The notes below the pieces were generated by a model. It was not told where the DNA came from and ran no database searches. It worked only from the letters and a program-made list of their open reading frames with translations. The position numbers were made by a program, and so were the translations under genes. Positions 1 through 7,969 of a stretch of 64,000 nt of DNA are shown here, in pieces. Within the stretch, counting starts at the first letter, position 1; the number at the start of each line of letters is the position of its first letter. Location of the stretch: positions 1 through 64,000 of the forward strand of contig CANKZR010000006.1 of assembly GCA_947488625.1 (NCBI GenBank). The letters are read 5' to 3'. This stretch comes from an uncultured Sphingomonadaceae bacterium (GTDB taxonomy: Bacteria > Pseudomonadota > Alphaproteobacteria > Sphingomonadales > Sphingomonadaceae).

Positions 1-333
1 TTGCTTCAACCGCGCTCATGCGCAACAAAGCGGCTAGGCTCTAATCCCAGCTGGGGGAAAGCTGGGGGTCACGTCACCGGCGACAAAGGATACGACTCCG
101 ATCAATACCGCCAAGCCTTGAAGGCGAAAGGCATTAGCGCCTGTATCCCGCCACGCAAAGGACGCAACTCACCAGCGGCGTTCTGCAAAACACAATACAA
201 ACAGCGCCATAAAGTCGAAAACATGTTCGCCAAACTCAAAGACTGGCGAAGGGTCGCAACCCGATACGACCGACGCGCCGATGTCTTCATGGCCGCAATC
301 ATCATCGCGGCCATCGTCATATGGTGGCTCTAA
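1..333 (+). mobile_element. IS5-family transposase, C-terminal fragment
   Basis: This is the end of a DDE transposase of the IS5 family. From about residue 26 the reading frame shows the family's GDKGYDSD block, then a KQRHKVENMFAKLKD block that carries the catalytic glutamate, and the usual hydrophobic tail ending in WWL. The first 25 residues do not look like transposase, and the DNA there holds two near-copies of agctggggg, so the element is broken or rearranged near position 70. The sequence gagtcctgaccctagg just after the stop (about 334-350) may be the right terminal repeat. No second end is visible inside the window. The fragment lies beside defence-like genes, as expected at the edge of an accessory region. 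Confidence 0.75.
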
Positions 334-413
334 TGAGTCCTGACCCTAGGGCCTTCTATCCGAGCTAAAGAAACAGCGAAGCGGTCGGCATTGTTGGAGC
401 CAGTATACAAGTC

Positions 414-992
414 ATGATCATTTACCTGACGGGAAGTCCAGCGAGCGGTAAGACTACCATTGCGGAGCGTCTGGCCGAACGAGAGCATGGCTTAGTGCAT
501 TTTCGATTTGGACAAGTCCTCACCGAACTTATTCGACAGAACCACCAGGTGACCCAAGAGGGGCTTCGGCAAGCCACATCACATGTGTCGACGCCAGACA
601 TTGTCGATCAGGTCAACGAACGAGCTATTGCCACGTGCGAACAATTTAGGGAAACAAACAGCGTTGTTATCGATACGCACGCCGTGACGACTGAAGAAAC
701 AGGGTTTCGGATCACACCGTTATCTGTGGCGCAGATGACGCGATTGAACCCCGATATCTTGGTCTGCCTGACATCTCAGCCCCGGATCAGGGCAGCGCGA
801 GTAAAGGCCGCAGCGCTTGGCCGCCCTCCACTTACGGAAGAGCAACTCCGAACTCAGGCCTTGCTGCAAGAAAGTCTTGTCGTTTCCTATTCCGCTGCGA
901 CCGGTATTCCCGCTTACTTCATGAGAAACGAAACTGATGAGAATCTTCACAGTATCGAGGCTGAACTTTTGGCTCTGATTAGAAAGGGCTGA
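414..992 (+). CDS. Archaeal-adenylate-kinase-like P-loop kinase
   Basis: 192-aa protein with an N-terminal Walker A motif, GSPASGKT (residues 7-14), directly after a hydrophobic beta strand. The body resembles archaeal-type adenylate kinase (AdkA): an FGQVL segment near residue 33, VVIDTHAV near 88 (the archaeal family has a VDTH motif here), a NPDILVCL strand, an arginine-rich lid (RIRAARVKAAALGRP), and a C-terminal nucleotide-base region ending IPAYFMRNE. It probably phosphorylates a nucleotide or a related small molecule, but the substrate cannot be read from sequence. It converges with the zinc-ribbon gene, with only 2 bases between the two stops, so they share no promoter. Housekeeping bacterial Adk has a different architecture, so this looks like an accessory gene. 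Confidence 0.7.
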   Translation: MIIYLTGSPASGKTTIAERLAEREHGLVHFRFGQVLTELIRQNHQVTQEGLRQATSHVSTPDIVDQVNERAIATCEQFRETNSVVIDTHAVTTEETGFRITPLSVAQMTRLNPDILVCLTSQPRIRAARVKAAALGRPPLTEEQLRTQALLQESLVVSYSAATGIPAYFMRNETDENLHSIEAELLALIRKG

Positions 993-994
993 GG

Positions 995-2122
995 CTACGA
1001 CGCGTTCTCAAGCATCCTTTCGAAGAGGTCCTTGCGCGCCAGAGTTTTGCCCTCGAAAATCACCTCTGAAAACGTATCGTCGACAATTCGCTGCCCATCC
1101 TTCTCTACATGGACATGTATTCCAACTTCTTGTGGTCGATCCGCCGTCCACACTATAGCGGGAGTGGATGCCCAGACTCGGAAATCGTGATCGGCCGCAT
1201 AGTCGTCCAAGTTTAGCTGGCGGTCAGGCGAGATTTGATCCGAATTTGAGAGAAAAAAGTCATGTAAGGGTTTCAATGGGGTCGAGACGATAGCTTTCTT
1301 GCTCCAGGTGCTATCGCGTCCGCATGCAGCACAAAAGTGCTTTCTATGGGGCGTCTCCGCAAAGCTACCCATGTCTAGATGAGGGAACCCGCAGCTCGAG
1401 CAATTAATACAATCCATGTCTTTTCCCTCTTCAAGCCCAGCAATGAACTCGAGCGCAGCGGGAGGTGTTATATTCACCCTTTGAATCGAGGCGGATTTAA
1501 ATAGGTCAATCTTTGGATCGTAGAGTAAGGAAATGGCTGCAAAGTCTCCGTCAGTATGCTTTGTTCCACCAGAATGCTCTCGAAGATGAACGTGAATACG
1601 CGGCTTTCTTGCCTGTATTGGGCTTGACGCAATCGCGGCAGGCAGCGAACACCAGATGCCGACCTCAGCGTAACTCTCAATGTCTATTGTCTGAGGATCC
1701 ACCACGTAATTCATCCCCTGAATGTGATTTGCGCAATGCATCTCACCGGTGGTTTCCAGAGATCGTTGGTCCGCCTTTATTCCCCAATGCTTCTGGTGGG
1801 TCCTGCACCAAAGGCGAGTTGCGCCATTCCGGAACTTGCCCGCAGATACGAAGTCACAGGGAAGGACTGCATCGGTGCCTTCTTTAGCTTTGAAGACACC
1901 CATCATTTCTGGCGACGAGACAGCAATGTTCCCCATAGTACGGTCGTCTGCCCAGCAGACTGCAAAAGTCGACGCTGCCACTTCATCATCTACTGCGGGT
2001 ACGTCTGTTTCGTCGCAAACCTTCTCGACGAAAATCTTCTTGGCCGGTGGGCCAGGCTCCCACCTGACCATCCAGAATTCGATTTGTCCTGTTTTGTCGT
2101 TCTTCTTCCGCTCAACGAACAT
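995..2122 (-). CDS. Zinc-ribbon protein of unknown function
   Basis: 375-aa protein that I do not recognise as a named family. It has a likely zinc ribbon in its second half: C238-x2-C241-x2-C244 paired with C264-x2-C267, with H260 and H262 nearby. A looser Cys/His cluster at about 89-133 (C89, C106, H109, H112, C130, H133) could be a second metal site. No signal peptide or membrane segment is visible, so it is probably cytoplasmic. The ATG at 2122 has AAGGA seven bases upstream. It lies 88 bases downstream of the nuclease gene on the same strand, so it may be the last gene of the methyltransferase-nuclease operon. A role in nucleic-acid binding or defence is inference from this context only. 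Confidence 0.6.
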   Translation of the reverse strand: MFVERKKNDKTGQIEFWMVRWEPGPPAKKIFVEKVCDETDVPAVDDEVAASTFAVCWADDRTMGNIAVSSPEMMGVFKAKEGTDAVLPCDFVSAGKFRNGATRLWCRTHQKHWGIKADQRSLETTGEMHCANHIQGMNYVVDPQTIDIESYAEVGIWCSLPAAIASSPIQARKPRIHVHLREHSGGTKHTDGDFAAISLLYDPKIDLFKSASIQRVNITPPAALEFIAGLEEGKDMDCINCSSCGFPHLDMGSFAETPHRKHFCAACGRDSTWSKKAIVSTPLKPLHDFFLSNSDQISPDRQLNLDDYAADHDFRVWASTPAIVWTADRPQEVGIHVHVEKDGQRIVDDTFSEVIFEGKTLARKDLFERMLENAS

Positions 2123-2210
2123 GTGCGATCCTTACTTTCCCACTCAATGAGATAGGCCGCCAACTTCTTTTGCGCAATTCGAGGCTGCGCTTTCATCGGC
2201 AATGTAGTTG

Positions 2211-2957
2211 TCAAAGGTCAGAAGCGGAATTGGCTGACGCATTCCCAAGCCGCATGTCAATCCAAAGGTGGTGCAGCGTTATCGGCGAAGCACCTTTGCG
2301 GGAATTGACAGAAAGGTGCCGTGCCGTACGCCGTGCAACGTCATGTGTCCCTCCTCCAAGGATGTCGGCACGCGACCATCCCGGGATTTCCGCTCGAGTG
2401 AGCACGAGGGCCCAGCGATTAATGCGCGCGAGCCAGCTGGATAAGGTCGGCTCCTGAACGTAGCCGATCATCACACCGATCGCATGGCCGGAGCCGTGGG
2501 CGCCCGACTTAAAGCGCTGCATGCCGCCCGTGGTGCGCTTCTGCGTATGCAAGTATTCTCGTCGCTCTCGCGCCGATCCGGATGGTGTCGGCAGACGCTT
2601 GCACTCGATTGGGATAATAGGATCATAGAGTGAGTAACGTCGACTACCGATCCAGATGACGCAGCCACTTGGCCCAGGTACCAAGTCGAGCGTTCGGCCC
2701 GCAACCGTAGGGTCTGGGACTTCGGCCTGGAATACCACACTGTCCAAGTCGGTTGTCCGGGTGGCGCTGTTTAGGAATTGGCAGAGCTGCGCTGTAAGGC
2801 GCGTCTCTGCGTATTCAGTTGGTCGGGATGGGTCATCGCGCCAGATTGCGAGCTGCGAGTAAACAAAATCGACAAGCGTTTCGAGCCAAGCCGAGGGCTT
2901 ATGTAGTGTTGGCGTTAAGTTACCCGACGGTTCGTCGCCAATTTCGTCCGCCAGCAT
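2211..2957 (-). CDS. PD-(D/E)XK-type nuclease partner of the methyltransferase
   Basis: 248-aa soluble protein with the hallmarks of a PD-(D/E)XK nuclease core. A helix carries a glutamate (E51, in AETRLTAQLCQFL), then comes a strand with D91 in TLDLVP, then E118-x-K120 in PIECKRL. The spacing of 26 residues from D91 to E118 fits the family. Its start overlaps the methyltransferase stop by one base (TGATG), so the two are translationally coupled. The likely role is the cleaving subunit of a restriction-modification or related defence system, with the upstream protein providing methylation and recognition. I do not recognise the exact family. The C-terminal 100 residues are less informative. 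Confidence 0.6.
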   Translation of the reverse strand: MLADEIGDEPSGNLTPTLHKPSAWLETLVDFVYSQLAIWRDDPSRPTEYAETRLTAQLCQFLNSATRTTDLDSVVFQAEVPDPTVAGRTLDLVPGPSGCVIWIGSRRYSLYDPIIPIECKRLPTPSGSARERREYLHTQKRTTGGMQRFKSGAHGSGHAIGVMIGYVQEPTLSSWLARINRWALVLTRAEIPGWSRADILGGGTHDVARRTARHLSVNSRKGASPITLHHLWIDMRLGNASANSASDL

Positions 2958-5833
2958 CAGAAGCCCTGCGCGCGCAAGTCGGCGAGCACGTCGTCGGCGT
3001 CTTTCAATGCGATAGACGGCATCCAGTAGCGCAAGCGGTCGGGCTTAAGCAGGAACACAAACGAAGAGTCGTAAATGCGTGCGATGCGGGTCATTCTTAG
3101 CGAAGTGCCGCGTGTCGTGCAGAGCAGCGTATCGAGCCGTCCAGCCAAGAGATCAGTCTGCGACCAATCGAGCTCTGCGTCTCCGAAGGCGAACGCCTGT
3201 ATGACTGTGCCGCCGAGGCTTAGCGATCCAGCCGCCCGGAGAGGGTTTTTGCGATAGAGCGCGTTTATCTGCTTGGTGAACACGGTGGCAAACCGGTCAA
3301 TGCCGTCTGTTGCCTGGCGGTGAGCCAGCTTAGAAGAGCTACCTAACCGAACGTAGTCGAGATAGTGTTCTAAGATATCGTGGGCGACGAGCCTCTCATT
3401 CTCACTGAGGTCGAGCCCTTTTGCCTTCGGATCGAACGGAAGTTCATAGATGTCGCGGCATGATAGCGTTGTCGCCTTCTGCGACAGCATTCTTAGGCTA
3501 ATGGCAGCCACGTAAGATCGTAACCCGACATGTTCGTTGCGAAGCCAATCCTGTACGGGCTTCAACTCTTCTACCTGATCGGCAGCAAACCCAACGATTT
3601 TATTCTTAAAGGTGAGATATCCGTCGGTCCAGAGTTCGTTTGGTAAGTCTCCGTGCTCGCGAATTAGAAGTATCGGCGGCGTGAAGAGTGCTGCAGTGCG
3701 AGGACCTTCAATCGGTTTACGGTCGACGGTCCCGAGGCGGGATCGGTCGATACCATCGACAGTCAAAGCGTCCGAGGGCAACAAAGGCTGTCCATAGAGG
3801 TGCTCGGCGTGGCCCGACTTGCCCTTCCGACCCTCAATGAAGCCCTCCCCAAATTTCCAACCCATCTTCTTGGCGTGCTCGCGCAGCGACGGCATCTTTC
3901 TCAGCCGCTTTACGAGGGCATATGTACGTGAACCGCCAAGTAGGTTGGATCGCCAGAGGTCCGGCGTTTCGTCGGACTTGACAGCAGCTCTGGGAACTCG
4001 ATGTAGATCATAAGCGTCGATGTCGAAGCGCTGGCCAGCGTCTGCGCGCGCGGTGCGTCGGAAGACGGCATGGAGAATGCTCCCGTCCTTTGGGGGTGGC
4101 TCGGCCACTGCCAGGACCGTGATCACCTTAGTGTCTTTTGAGAAAAGACCCCTGACGGATACAAAGTCGAGAATCTCCCGCACATTCCAATTGGCCAGAA
4201 AACGCCGTCGAAAATCAGGCTTCTCGTTGTAGAGTAGATTGTATTGCTGCAGCATGCCCAGGACGCCACCCGGCCGCAGCAGCCGCATCGACTCATGTAG
4301 AAAAAGGTAGGCGACTTGAAGGTCAGGCAGCTTGCCGTTTTCCTCAATATATCTTGCATGCGCGATCTTCGCCCCGTTGGTCTTTAGCGCCGACTTAAAT
4401 GGAGGGTTTCCAACGAGCACGGCGGTCTTCCTGGACAGTAGTCCGGCGTCTTTCGCCTCGAAGAAACAGGAATGGATGAGACTCGAACCGCGTAGCTTGG
4501 GAAAGAGCTCGGTCGTCCCCCGAATTTGCTCTGGAGTAAGACTGTCGCACATGGCTAGACAAAGGCTGAAAGTCGCAAGTTCAATTGCGCCCTCGTCGTT
4601 GTCTACGCCATGCACGCGCCTGAGGAAGTCGCGCAGAGTGGAAACGTCGGGATGCGCCCAGTCATTACGTGCGCGCCAACGCGTGACAATTCGCTTGTAC
4701 GTCTCGACGAGAAAAATGCCTGACCCGCAGGCGGGATCGAGTGCGACATCATCACCGTCGATGATGCTGTCGATGCGATTTTCGTCGAGCACCTCGTCGA
4801 GGATCAGCCTGACGAGGGCCGGGGGTGTATAGACGCTATCGGTCGGGTCGCTGACAAATAGCTCGTAGATATTGCTGATAACCTCGACTGGGAGATCTCG
4901 GAATGAGTACAGTGCCCAGAGATTCATCTGGCCCGATTCATCCTCACGTGCTTCAATCAACCGGCTAAACTCAGAGAGTTCCTTCGCCGTCGCAATTGCA
5001 GCTATCTCGGTCTCGTCGAGCGTGAAGACATCGCCGTTGAAGAGAACTTGCAAGCTGGCGAGCACCTTGAGGAGTGCGGCGCTGTCAGCGAGCACGGCTG
5101 GGAATGTCCTTGCGCCATCGAGAAACTTGGCGAAATATCCGTCCGGAAGCGCGTTGCGTTGGTCGAGATAGGCGACGAGAAGCGACAAAATGAGCAAGCG
5201 GCGTTGTAGGTCACTGTCGAGCTTGCTGTTTGCCAGCAACCGCGAGCGTAAACTTCTCACGGCACCGACTAGGCGGCGGTGTGCGGACTCGTCGCTCGAG
5301 AGGAGCCTCTTTGCTGCCTCTGGATCGTCCCACAAAGTTCCAGTGCGGATGCGGCTGGCGTCCCACCACGATTCCGCCTTCGCGATGTCGGCTGATATAC
5401 GCAGTGTGTCGTAAGGTTTGCAGACAAGGCGCCCATTCTCCGCGAAGTCAGGACGGTGAGCGCACCGGAAGATTTGAACCGCATCGGGGAGGCGACGGTA
5501 GATTAATGGGACCCCGCCCCAGCTCCAAAGCCGCTGGTGTACCTCAGCGAACTGCTTGTCAGCCTCCGCGCCCTGGGAGCCCTCAAAGATAAAGGCCTGC
5601 GGGCTGCCGTTGCCGCCATCTGGGCTAACCTCGAAGAACACGGAGTGCGCGCCGTAGGCGGCGGCTTTCTCCATAATGACGGCCTCTTTTGCGGGGCGCG
5701 CTTGAGGTATGTAACCTTCGACTGAAACGAGGCCTTCCTTATCCACCTCGCTGGCTCCGCCGCCGAGCAACCAGTTGACATCGGCGAGCGGTGACCCTCC
5801 ATCCCCTTCGGTGCCTCGGGGTCGGCCCGTCAT
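2957..5833 (-). CDS. Eco57I/type IIG-like N6-adenine DNA methyltransferase
   Basis: 958-aa protein. The central catalytic domain has motif I, DPACGSG (around residue 364), and motif IV, NPPF (around residue 473), the S-adenosylmethionine-binding and catalytic motifs of N6-adenine methyltransferases. Between them lies a typical N6_Mtase helical segment. The first 160 residues contain a strand-rich stretch (VFFEVSP, AFIFEGSQ) that may be a degenerate nuclease or dimerisation domain, but I cannot point to a convincing catalytic triad. The C-terminal 400 residues are suitable for target recognition. The start overlaps the stop of the small RHH gene (ATGA), and the stop overlaps the start of the nuclease gene. 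The size and single-chain form fit type IIG-like or BREX-PglX-like enzymes, but no other BREX genes are present. Confidence 0.8.
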   Translation of the reverse strand: MTGRPRGTEGDGGSPLADVNWLLGGGASEVDKEGLVSVEGYIPQARPAKEAVIMEKAAAYGAHSVFFEVSPDGGNGSPQAFIFEGSQGAEADKQFAEVHQRLWSWGGVPLIYRRLPDAVQIFRCAHRPDFAENGRLVCKPYDTLRISADIAKAESWWDASRIRTGTLWDDPEAAKRLLSSDESAHRRLVGAVRSLRSRLLANSKLDSDLQRRLLILSLLVAYLDQRNALPDGYFAKFLDGARTFPAVLADSAALLKVLASLQVLFNGDVFTLDETEIAAIATAKELSEFSRLIEAREDESGQMNLWALYSFRDLPVEVISNIYELFVSDPTDSVYTPPALVRLILDEVLDENRIDSIIDGDDVALDPACGSGIFLVETYKRIVTRWRARNDWAHPDVSTLRDFLRRVHGVDNDEGAIELATFSLCLAMCDSLTPEQIRGTTELFPKLRGSSLIHSCFFEAKDAGLLSRKTAVLVGNPPFKSALKTNGAKIAHARYIEENGKLPDLQVAYLFLHESMRLLRPGGVLGMLQQYNLLYNEKPDFRRRFLANWNVREILDFVSVRGLFSKDTKVITVLAVAEPPPKDGSILHAVFRRTARADAGQRFDIDAYDLHRVPRAAVKSDETPDLWRSNLLGGSRTYALVKRLRKMPSLREHAKKMGWKFGEGFIEGRKGKSGHAEHLYGQPLLPSDALTVDGIDRSRLGTVDRKPIEGPRTAALFTPPILLIREHGDLPNELWTDGYLTFKNKIVGFAADQVEELKPVQDWLRNEHVGLRSYVAAISLRMLSQKATTLSCRDIYELPFDPKAKGLDLSENERLVAHDILEHYLDYVRLGSSSKLAHRQATDGIDRFATVFTKQINALYRKNPLRAAGSLSLGGTVIQAFAFGDAELDWSQTDLLAGRLDTLLCTTRGTSLRMTRIARIYDSSFVFLLKPDRLRYWMPSIALKDADDVLADLRAQGF

Positions 5834-6003
5834 TTCCGCCCCGCTTTCTTGCTCAGCTCAAAGCCTTCCTTCAGCAGGTCGAGCATAGATATGCCGCGCT
5901 CAGCAGCATAAACTTTATAGGACCGTTTGAAGGCCTCCGGTACCTTGAAGTTGAGCGTCTGGAGCTCTTCCGGCTCTTTTCCGCCGCTACTCTTCCTCGC
6001 CAT
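5830..6003 (-). CDS. Small ribbon-helix-helix-type regulator
   Basis: 57-aa basic protein with the pattern of a ribbon-helix-helix DNA-binding protein: a short strand (LQTLNFKVP), a first helix (EAFKRSYKVYAAERG), then a second helix (SMLDLLKEGFELSKKAG). I chose the ATG at 6003, not an earlier one at 6048, because a strong GGGGGAGGG ribosome site precedes it by about ten bases. It is the first gene of the methyltransferase-nuclease operon and overlaps the methyltransferase start by four bases. It therefore probably acts as the operon's controller protein. An imperfect inverted repeat, TTTCA-N9-TGAAA, at 6092-6110 upstream is a candidate operator. Confidence 0.6.
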   Translation of the reverse strand: MARKSSGGKEPEELQTLNFKVPEAFKRSYKVYAAERGISMLDLLKEGFELSKKAGRK

Positions 6004-6431
6004 AGAAAAGGCCCTCCCCCTCAAAGAGGCCACTGCTTTGCCCGCCACCCTTTAACAGAGCGAGCTGCGCACGGAAAGAAAGAAATCGGGATTTCACGAA
6101 AATTATGAAAGAAGTTATTCGTTATTTATGGATTTCAGTGTTTCGGGGTTTTGTAATTTCAACAGCTCTAGGCTGAGACAATGAGATGCAAAGTGGCATT
6201 GCCATGGGGCTGCGGAGCAAATGGGGAAATGCTTGTGCGGCGGAGGACGGGGGATTCCTAGACAGCGGTAGGCCCCAGAGTTGATAATCCAGTTTATGCC
6301 AGTTCGAGCGTGTGCCCTTTGATCGACGAAGGTCCGCTTTCAGGACTCCCACTGGAGTGGCTCAATGACCGAAACTGGGGCGCAAAGCAGTCATACGGTG
6401 AAATGTAATCGGGCCCGCGGGCGAGCCCCGA
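6004..6431. other. Intergenic region upstream of the methyltransferase operon
   Basis: 428 bases without a convincing gene. The part at 6080-6170 is clearly more AT-rich than its surroundings and includes the inverted repeat TTTCA-N9-TGAAA (6092-6110). It is the natural place for the promoter and operator of the minus-strand RHH-methyltransferase-nuclease operon. Near 6408-6431 a short GC-rich dyad (ATCGGG...CCCGAT) follows the stop of the nucleotidyltransferase-HEPN gene and could help end its transcript, though there is no T run. Confidence 0.4.
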
Positions 6432-7355
6432 TCAAGCGACTGCTTCACTCTTGAGCTTCTCAAGCCGTTCCGAGCATATCTCATGGACAACGCGGCCAAG
6501 TTCCTCGACACGCTCGCCGAGCCATTCGAGTTCTTCCTTGGTGATGCGGTAATGCTTCGAATAGCGGGCCTTGACGTAAGCTTCCTTGAGCTTCTCGAAG
6601 CGGGCACGATCACGCTTGGTGTCGCGCGGCCAGACATACGTCAATCGAGGGTCGATCCGCTCAGCCTGAGTGCGGAGAAAGCCGAGATTGTGCACATGCG
6701 GCGTGTAGAAGGTGCAGACTAGCAAGACACAGTGGTACAAGCGCTCGGCTGCCTGATGAGTTAGAAATGCAGCATCCTTCAGCCGGCCCTGGTTGACGCT
6801 GAATTTTGCAGTCTCCAGCATTCCCGACGCAGCAGGCATCCACTCGTCGAAATACTCCTGCGCCATCGCGAGTGCTTGCACGGGCGTTTTGGGCTTAGGC
6901 TTATGCAGTTCGGTGTCGTCTGCCTGGTAGAGCGCCAGCCCGTCTTTCGCGACATCCATGAAGAAATAGCGGCCATGGGCCAGCCCATCATTCACTTCCT
7001 GCAATGTGTGGACGATAAAATTCACCGGCGTGTTGAGGGTCTTGGTGACGCCGTATTCGCGCATCAGCCGGTCATCGAGCTTGGACCAGTACTTGATGCG
7101 GTCAACCAGACGCTTGTCATTGACGATAACAAGCAGATCATAGTCAGACTGGTAGCCCTTAGCAGTATGGGGTTCATCGACCCATGTTCCGCGTGCATAG
7201 CTGCCGTACAGAATGACCTTGAGGATGCGCCCGGCCTTCTTCCAGTCGTGCTTCGCGAGCGCGAAGGCGTCATCGAATTCTTCGAAGATCAGCTGCACCA
7301 CGCGCTCAAGCTCGCGCTGTTTTTGCGGTGGCAGATGATCGAGTTCGGTGCGCAT
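6432..7355 (-). CDS. Nucleotidyltransferase-HEPN fusion protein
   Basis: About 307-aa protein joining an N-terminal minimal nucleotidyltransferase to a C-terminal HEPN domain. The nucleotidyltransferase signature is visible as GSYARGTW followed by SDYDLLVIV, i.e. the G-S motif and the D-x-D metal-binding pair, plus a third-strand segment at NFIVH. The HEPN half has the long helix with LKDAAFLTHQAAERLYH and a later ARYSKHYRI segment like that in the kanamycin-nucleotidyltransferase-C type. As separate genes MNT and HEPN often form toxin-antitoxin pairs; here they are one chain. The ATG at 7355 has AGAGG seven bases upstream and is preferred over the codon at 7391. It occupies the position where trbB would follow copG in an intact transfer cluster. 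Confidence 0.75.
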   Translation of the reverse strand: MRTELDHLPPQKQRELERVVQLIFEEFDDAFALAKHDWKKAGRILKVILYGSYARGTWVDEPHTAKGYQSDYDLLVIVNDKRLVDRIKYWSKLDDRLMREYGVTKTLNTPVNFIVHTLQEVNDGLAHGRYFFMDVAKDGLALYQADDTELHKPKPKTPVQALAMAQEYFDEWMPAASGMLETAKFSVNQGRLKDAAFLTHQAAERLYHCVLLVCTFYTPHVHNLGFLRTQAERIDPRLTYVWPRDTKRDRARFEKLKEAYVKARYSKHYRITKEELEWLGERVEELGRVVHEICSERLEKLKSEAVA

Positions 7356-7528
7356 AACACAACCTCTAGCAAGCAGTTGGAATAGTTGCACCTATAGACT
7401 GGCGCAGCGGCATTTCGCCCTGCTCCAGAGCGCACCTCTGCTCTCACCCAACCGCAACATTTAACTAAGGTCTGCGCGTCTTCACGCGCGGTGTTGTCGT
7501 GAAGCCATCGAAGCGCGCATCCAATGGA

Positions 7529-7969
7529 CTATCGGTCAGTTTCCGCTTCATCATGTGCTGGCCCCAGACGAATAAGCTCGTCGGACAGGTGCTTTCCCGT
7601 TTCCATTCTGCGCGCCAGCGCCTCGACGAGATGGCTGAAGCGTTTCTCGGCGTCGGCGCGTGCTGCCGCAGAGGCATCGCCGCCGAGCGCGGGCGTGACT
7701 TCGAGCCAGCGTCTCAGGTAAAGAGCAAATGCCTCGTTTCCGACCTCGACGTGATAGTCGAGCTTGTCGATCTGCCGCGAAATCCGGTCCAACCGGCGGC
7801 TGAATGCCGCCTCGAGTCTCTCCGAACCATCGGGCGACAGGAACGAAGCGATCGCGGCTTCGACCACCGAAGCCTGCGATACCCGCTTGCGTCCGGCAAA
7901 GTCGGCCAGTTGCCGCGAGAGAGCGGGCGGCAGGCGGAAAGTGTGCTTGATGCGGTTGCCTTTGCTCAC
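7529..7969 (-). CDS. CopG-like ribbon-helix-helix protein of the transfer cluster
   Basis: 146-aa protein with an N-terminal ribbon-helix-helix (KHTFRLPPALSRQLADFAGRKRVSQASVVEAAI, residues 8-41), then two helical, probably coiled-coil segments. Its GTG start overlaps the stop of traG (GTGA), so it is co-translated with the coupling protein. In related alphaproteobacterial transfer clusters a CopG-type protein sits between traG and trbB. It may act in relaxosome binding or regulation. Here the next gene downstream is not trbB, so the normal cluster stops at this gene. The stop TAG is at 7529-7531. Confidence 0.75.
   Translation of the reverse strand: MSKGNRIKHTFRLPPALSRQLADFAGRKRVSQASVVEAAIASFLSPDGSERLEAAFSRRLDRISRQIDKLDYHVEVGNEAFALYLRRWLEVTPALGGDASAAARADAEKRFSHLVEALARRMETGKHLSDELIRLGPAHDEAETDR

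Noticed and set aside
6010-6030. TTTGAGGGGG upstream of the RHH gene as an ECF promoter
   Set aside because: No CGTA at the right spacing; the run is better explained as the ribosome-binding site of the ATG at 6003.
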